Below are positions 18,296 to 19,425 of a stretch of 19,425 bases of DNA, one piece after another. Made by a program: the position numbers and the translations under genes. This DNA comes from Euperipatoides rowelli (Eukaryota; Onychophora; Udeonychophora; Euonychophora; Peripatopsidae). Position 1 is the stretch's first letter. Each line of letters starts with the position of its first letter. The notes beneath the pieces are model-generated. The model was not told the DNA's origin. It saw only the letters and a program-made list of their open reading frames with translations, and did no database searches. The DNA is taken from the NCBI GenBank assembly GCA_003024985.2, contig PXIH01S0003767.1, one strand, 5' to 3'.

Positions 18296-19425
18296 GTGGT
18301 GAATCAGGCAGTGAAAGAAATTAAAAATAATATGGCTGTTGGACCCGATTGGGTTTCAATTAACTTAATTAAGACTTTTGATCATGTTTTTTTACCCAGT
18401 TTTGAGCGAAATTAGCCAATGTTTGGAAGTTATCTGTTTGGTGCCTTCTACTTTTTTTTAATAAAAGAAAGAAAATATGTTCAAAGGGAAGTAATAACAA
18501 CTAAGGATTTGAGACAAATAAGTATTATAAATATGGATGCTAAGTTTTTTCCCAGAATGTTATACAGTATGATTAAATGAGCGATTAGCAAGTTAATAAT
18601 TGATAATCAGTTTGGGATTCCCGATAGATCGATTCACTCTGCAATCACGTTGTTTTTCAATTATTAGAAAGTATCCAAATAAATATAAAAGGTCTGCTCT
18701 TATCTGTTGTGATATCGAGGCTGTGTATGATAGTGTGTCGCACAGATATCTGATTTATAGGATCATCAAGGTATTTGGGAATCATATCTTTGGGGCTGAT
18801 CAATTATATTACGAATAAGAGAATATACTCAAGAATAGGAAAGATTTACTTTGAGAGAATCTCTTGTGATAGGGGCATATCGCAAGGCTCAATTTTATCT
18901 TCGATTTTGTTCTATTTGTATATCAACGACTTGATGCTTAAAATTAGAAGCTTGGATGCGGGGATAAATGTGGAGGGTATGAATAAATATATTGATTTAA
19001 TAGCCTATGATGATTTTGTGGTTTGTGTAAGAAGAAGAGAGGATATTCCAAGAATACTAAAAGTCATCGATCAATTTGGACGAGAGACTGGAACTGTATT
19101 AAATAAGATCAAATCAACGATTAACTGTCCGGTTGGAGATGTATTAATTCCTGGTTTGGGTACGAACTTACCAAAGAAATTTTTGGGGATTGTGAGACCT
19201 TTTACAGGGCGTGTGGTGTTGAAGATGGTTGCTAATCAGCTGTTAGAGAGAGTCGAGTCAATTATTAATCAATTGAAGTATAGAACTCCGTCTATATTGC
19301 AGAAAGTTCAAATCATTAATGTGAAGGCCTACATCATTTCTGGGTTTAATTTTTATTTTTGGCATTTTAGTTTACCAAAATATTTTTATAAAAGATGTTT
19401 TATTTAATAGATTTATATGGTGTAA
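18296..19425 (+). pseudogene. Tx1/L1-like non-LTR reverse transcriptase relic, continues past window end
   Basis: Three consecutive frames give the RT domain in order: VNQAVKEIKNNMAVGPD (finger motif, 18296 onward); DLRQISIINMDAKFFPRMLY then a stop (18506-18577); QFGIPDRSIHSA; DIEAVYDSVSH (motif A); RGISQGSILSSILFYLYIND (motif B region); IAYDDFVV (catalytic box; both Asp kept but Y and A appear swapped relative to YADD); LNKIKSTI; LGTNLPKKFLGI; then QLKYRTPSILQKVQIINVKA (thumb/C-terminal region). A shift near 19385 moves to IKDVLFNRFIWC, the usual 'FiWg' block. This layout and the 'W/K-R-T-S-L-x-G-K' type C-terminal block resemble the Tx1 group of L1-like elements. Stops at 18576-18578 and near 18665, plus at least three frameshifts, show it is non-functional. 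Confidence 0.8.

Larger units (their letters stand above)
15616..19425. other. Upstream flank or 5' intron of the Morgue-like gene
   Basis: No in-frame exon that could precede the zinc-finger exon (which needs a phase-0 donor) was found on the minus strand. The stretch 15690-16200 is featureless AT-rich DNA. Beyond it, retrotransposon relics fill most of the sequence. Confidence 0.5.

Overview
The window looks like genomic DNA from a metazoan, most likely an invertebrate. It is roughly 70% A+T, has spliceosomal introns of 0.1 to 6.5 kb, carries non-LTR retrotransposon and hAT-type transposon remnants, and shows no bacterial gene organisation. The exact phylum cannot be read from the sequence. 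The gene family found here is best known from Drosophila, so an arthropod or another invertebrate is plausible.

One host gene is recognisable. It lies on the minus strand and enters from upstream of position 15615. Five coding exons (15615-15487, 11179-10990, 4452-4263, 4165-4117, 4007-3805) all have good splice sites and join in a single frame. They give a C2C2 zinc finger, a charged linker, an F-box, a 16-residue bridge and the N-terminal part of a ubiquitin-conjugating (E2) fold. This order is that of Morgue, an F-box/E2-variant protein of the ubiquitin pathway. The start codon and the half of the E2 domain with the active-site position are not in the window.

The rest is intron and flank filled with transposon remains. 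From low to high coordinates: 1-3804 holds three scattered copies of a stem-loop with compensatory changes, probably LINE 3' ends. 4453-10989 is the large intron. It holds a microsatellite block, a hAT-like element (5344-6491) with a perfect 8-bp target duplication and a nested smaller element, an unexplained less AT-rich island (7080-7640), and a second hAT-like element (9057-10956) ending 32 nt inside the splice donor. 11180-15486 holds an inverted-repeat element built from an AGTGGGACA motif, a jockey-like LINE relic (about 12920-13975) and a diverged direct duplication.

15616-19425 holds a minus-strand CR1/L2-like LINE relic, an opposite-strand LINE C-terminal scrap inside it, and a decayed Tx1/L1-like reverse transcriptase (about 18295 to the window end). 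No tRNA, rRNA or CRISPR array and no convincing second host gene was seen.
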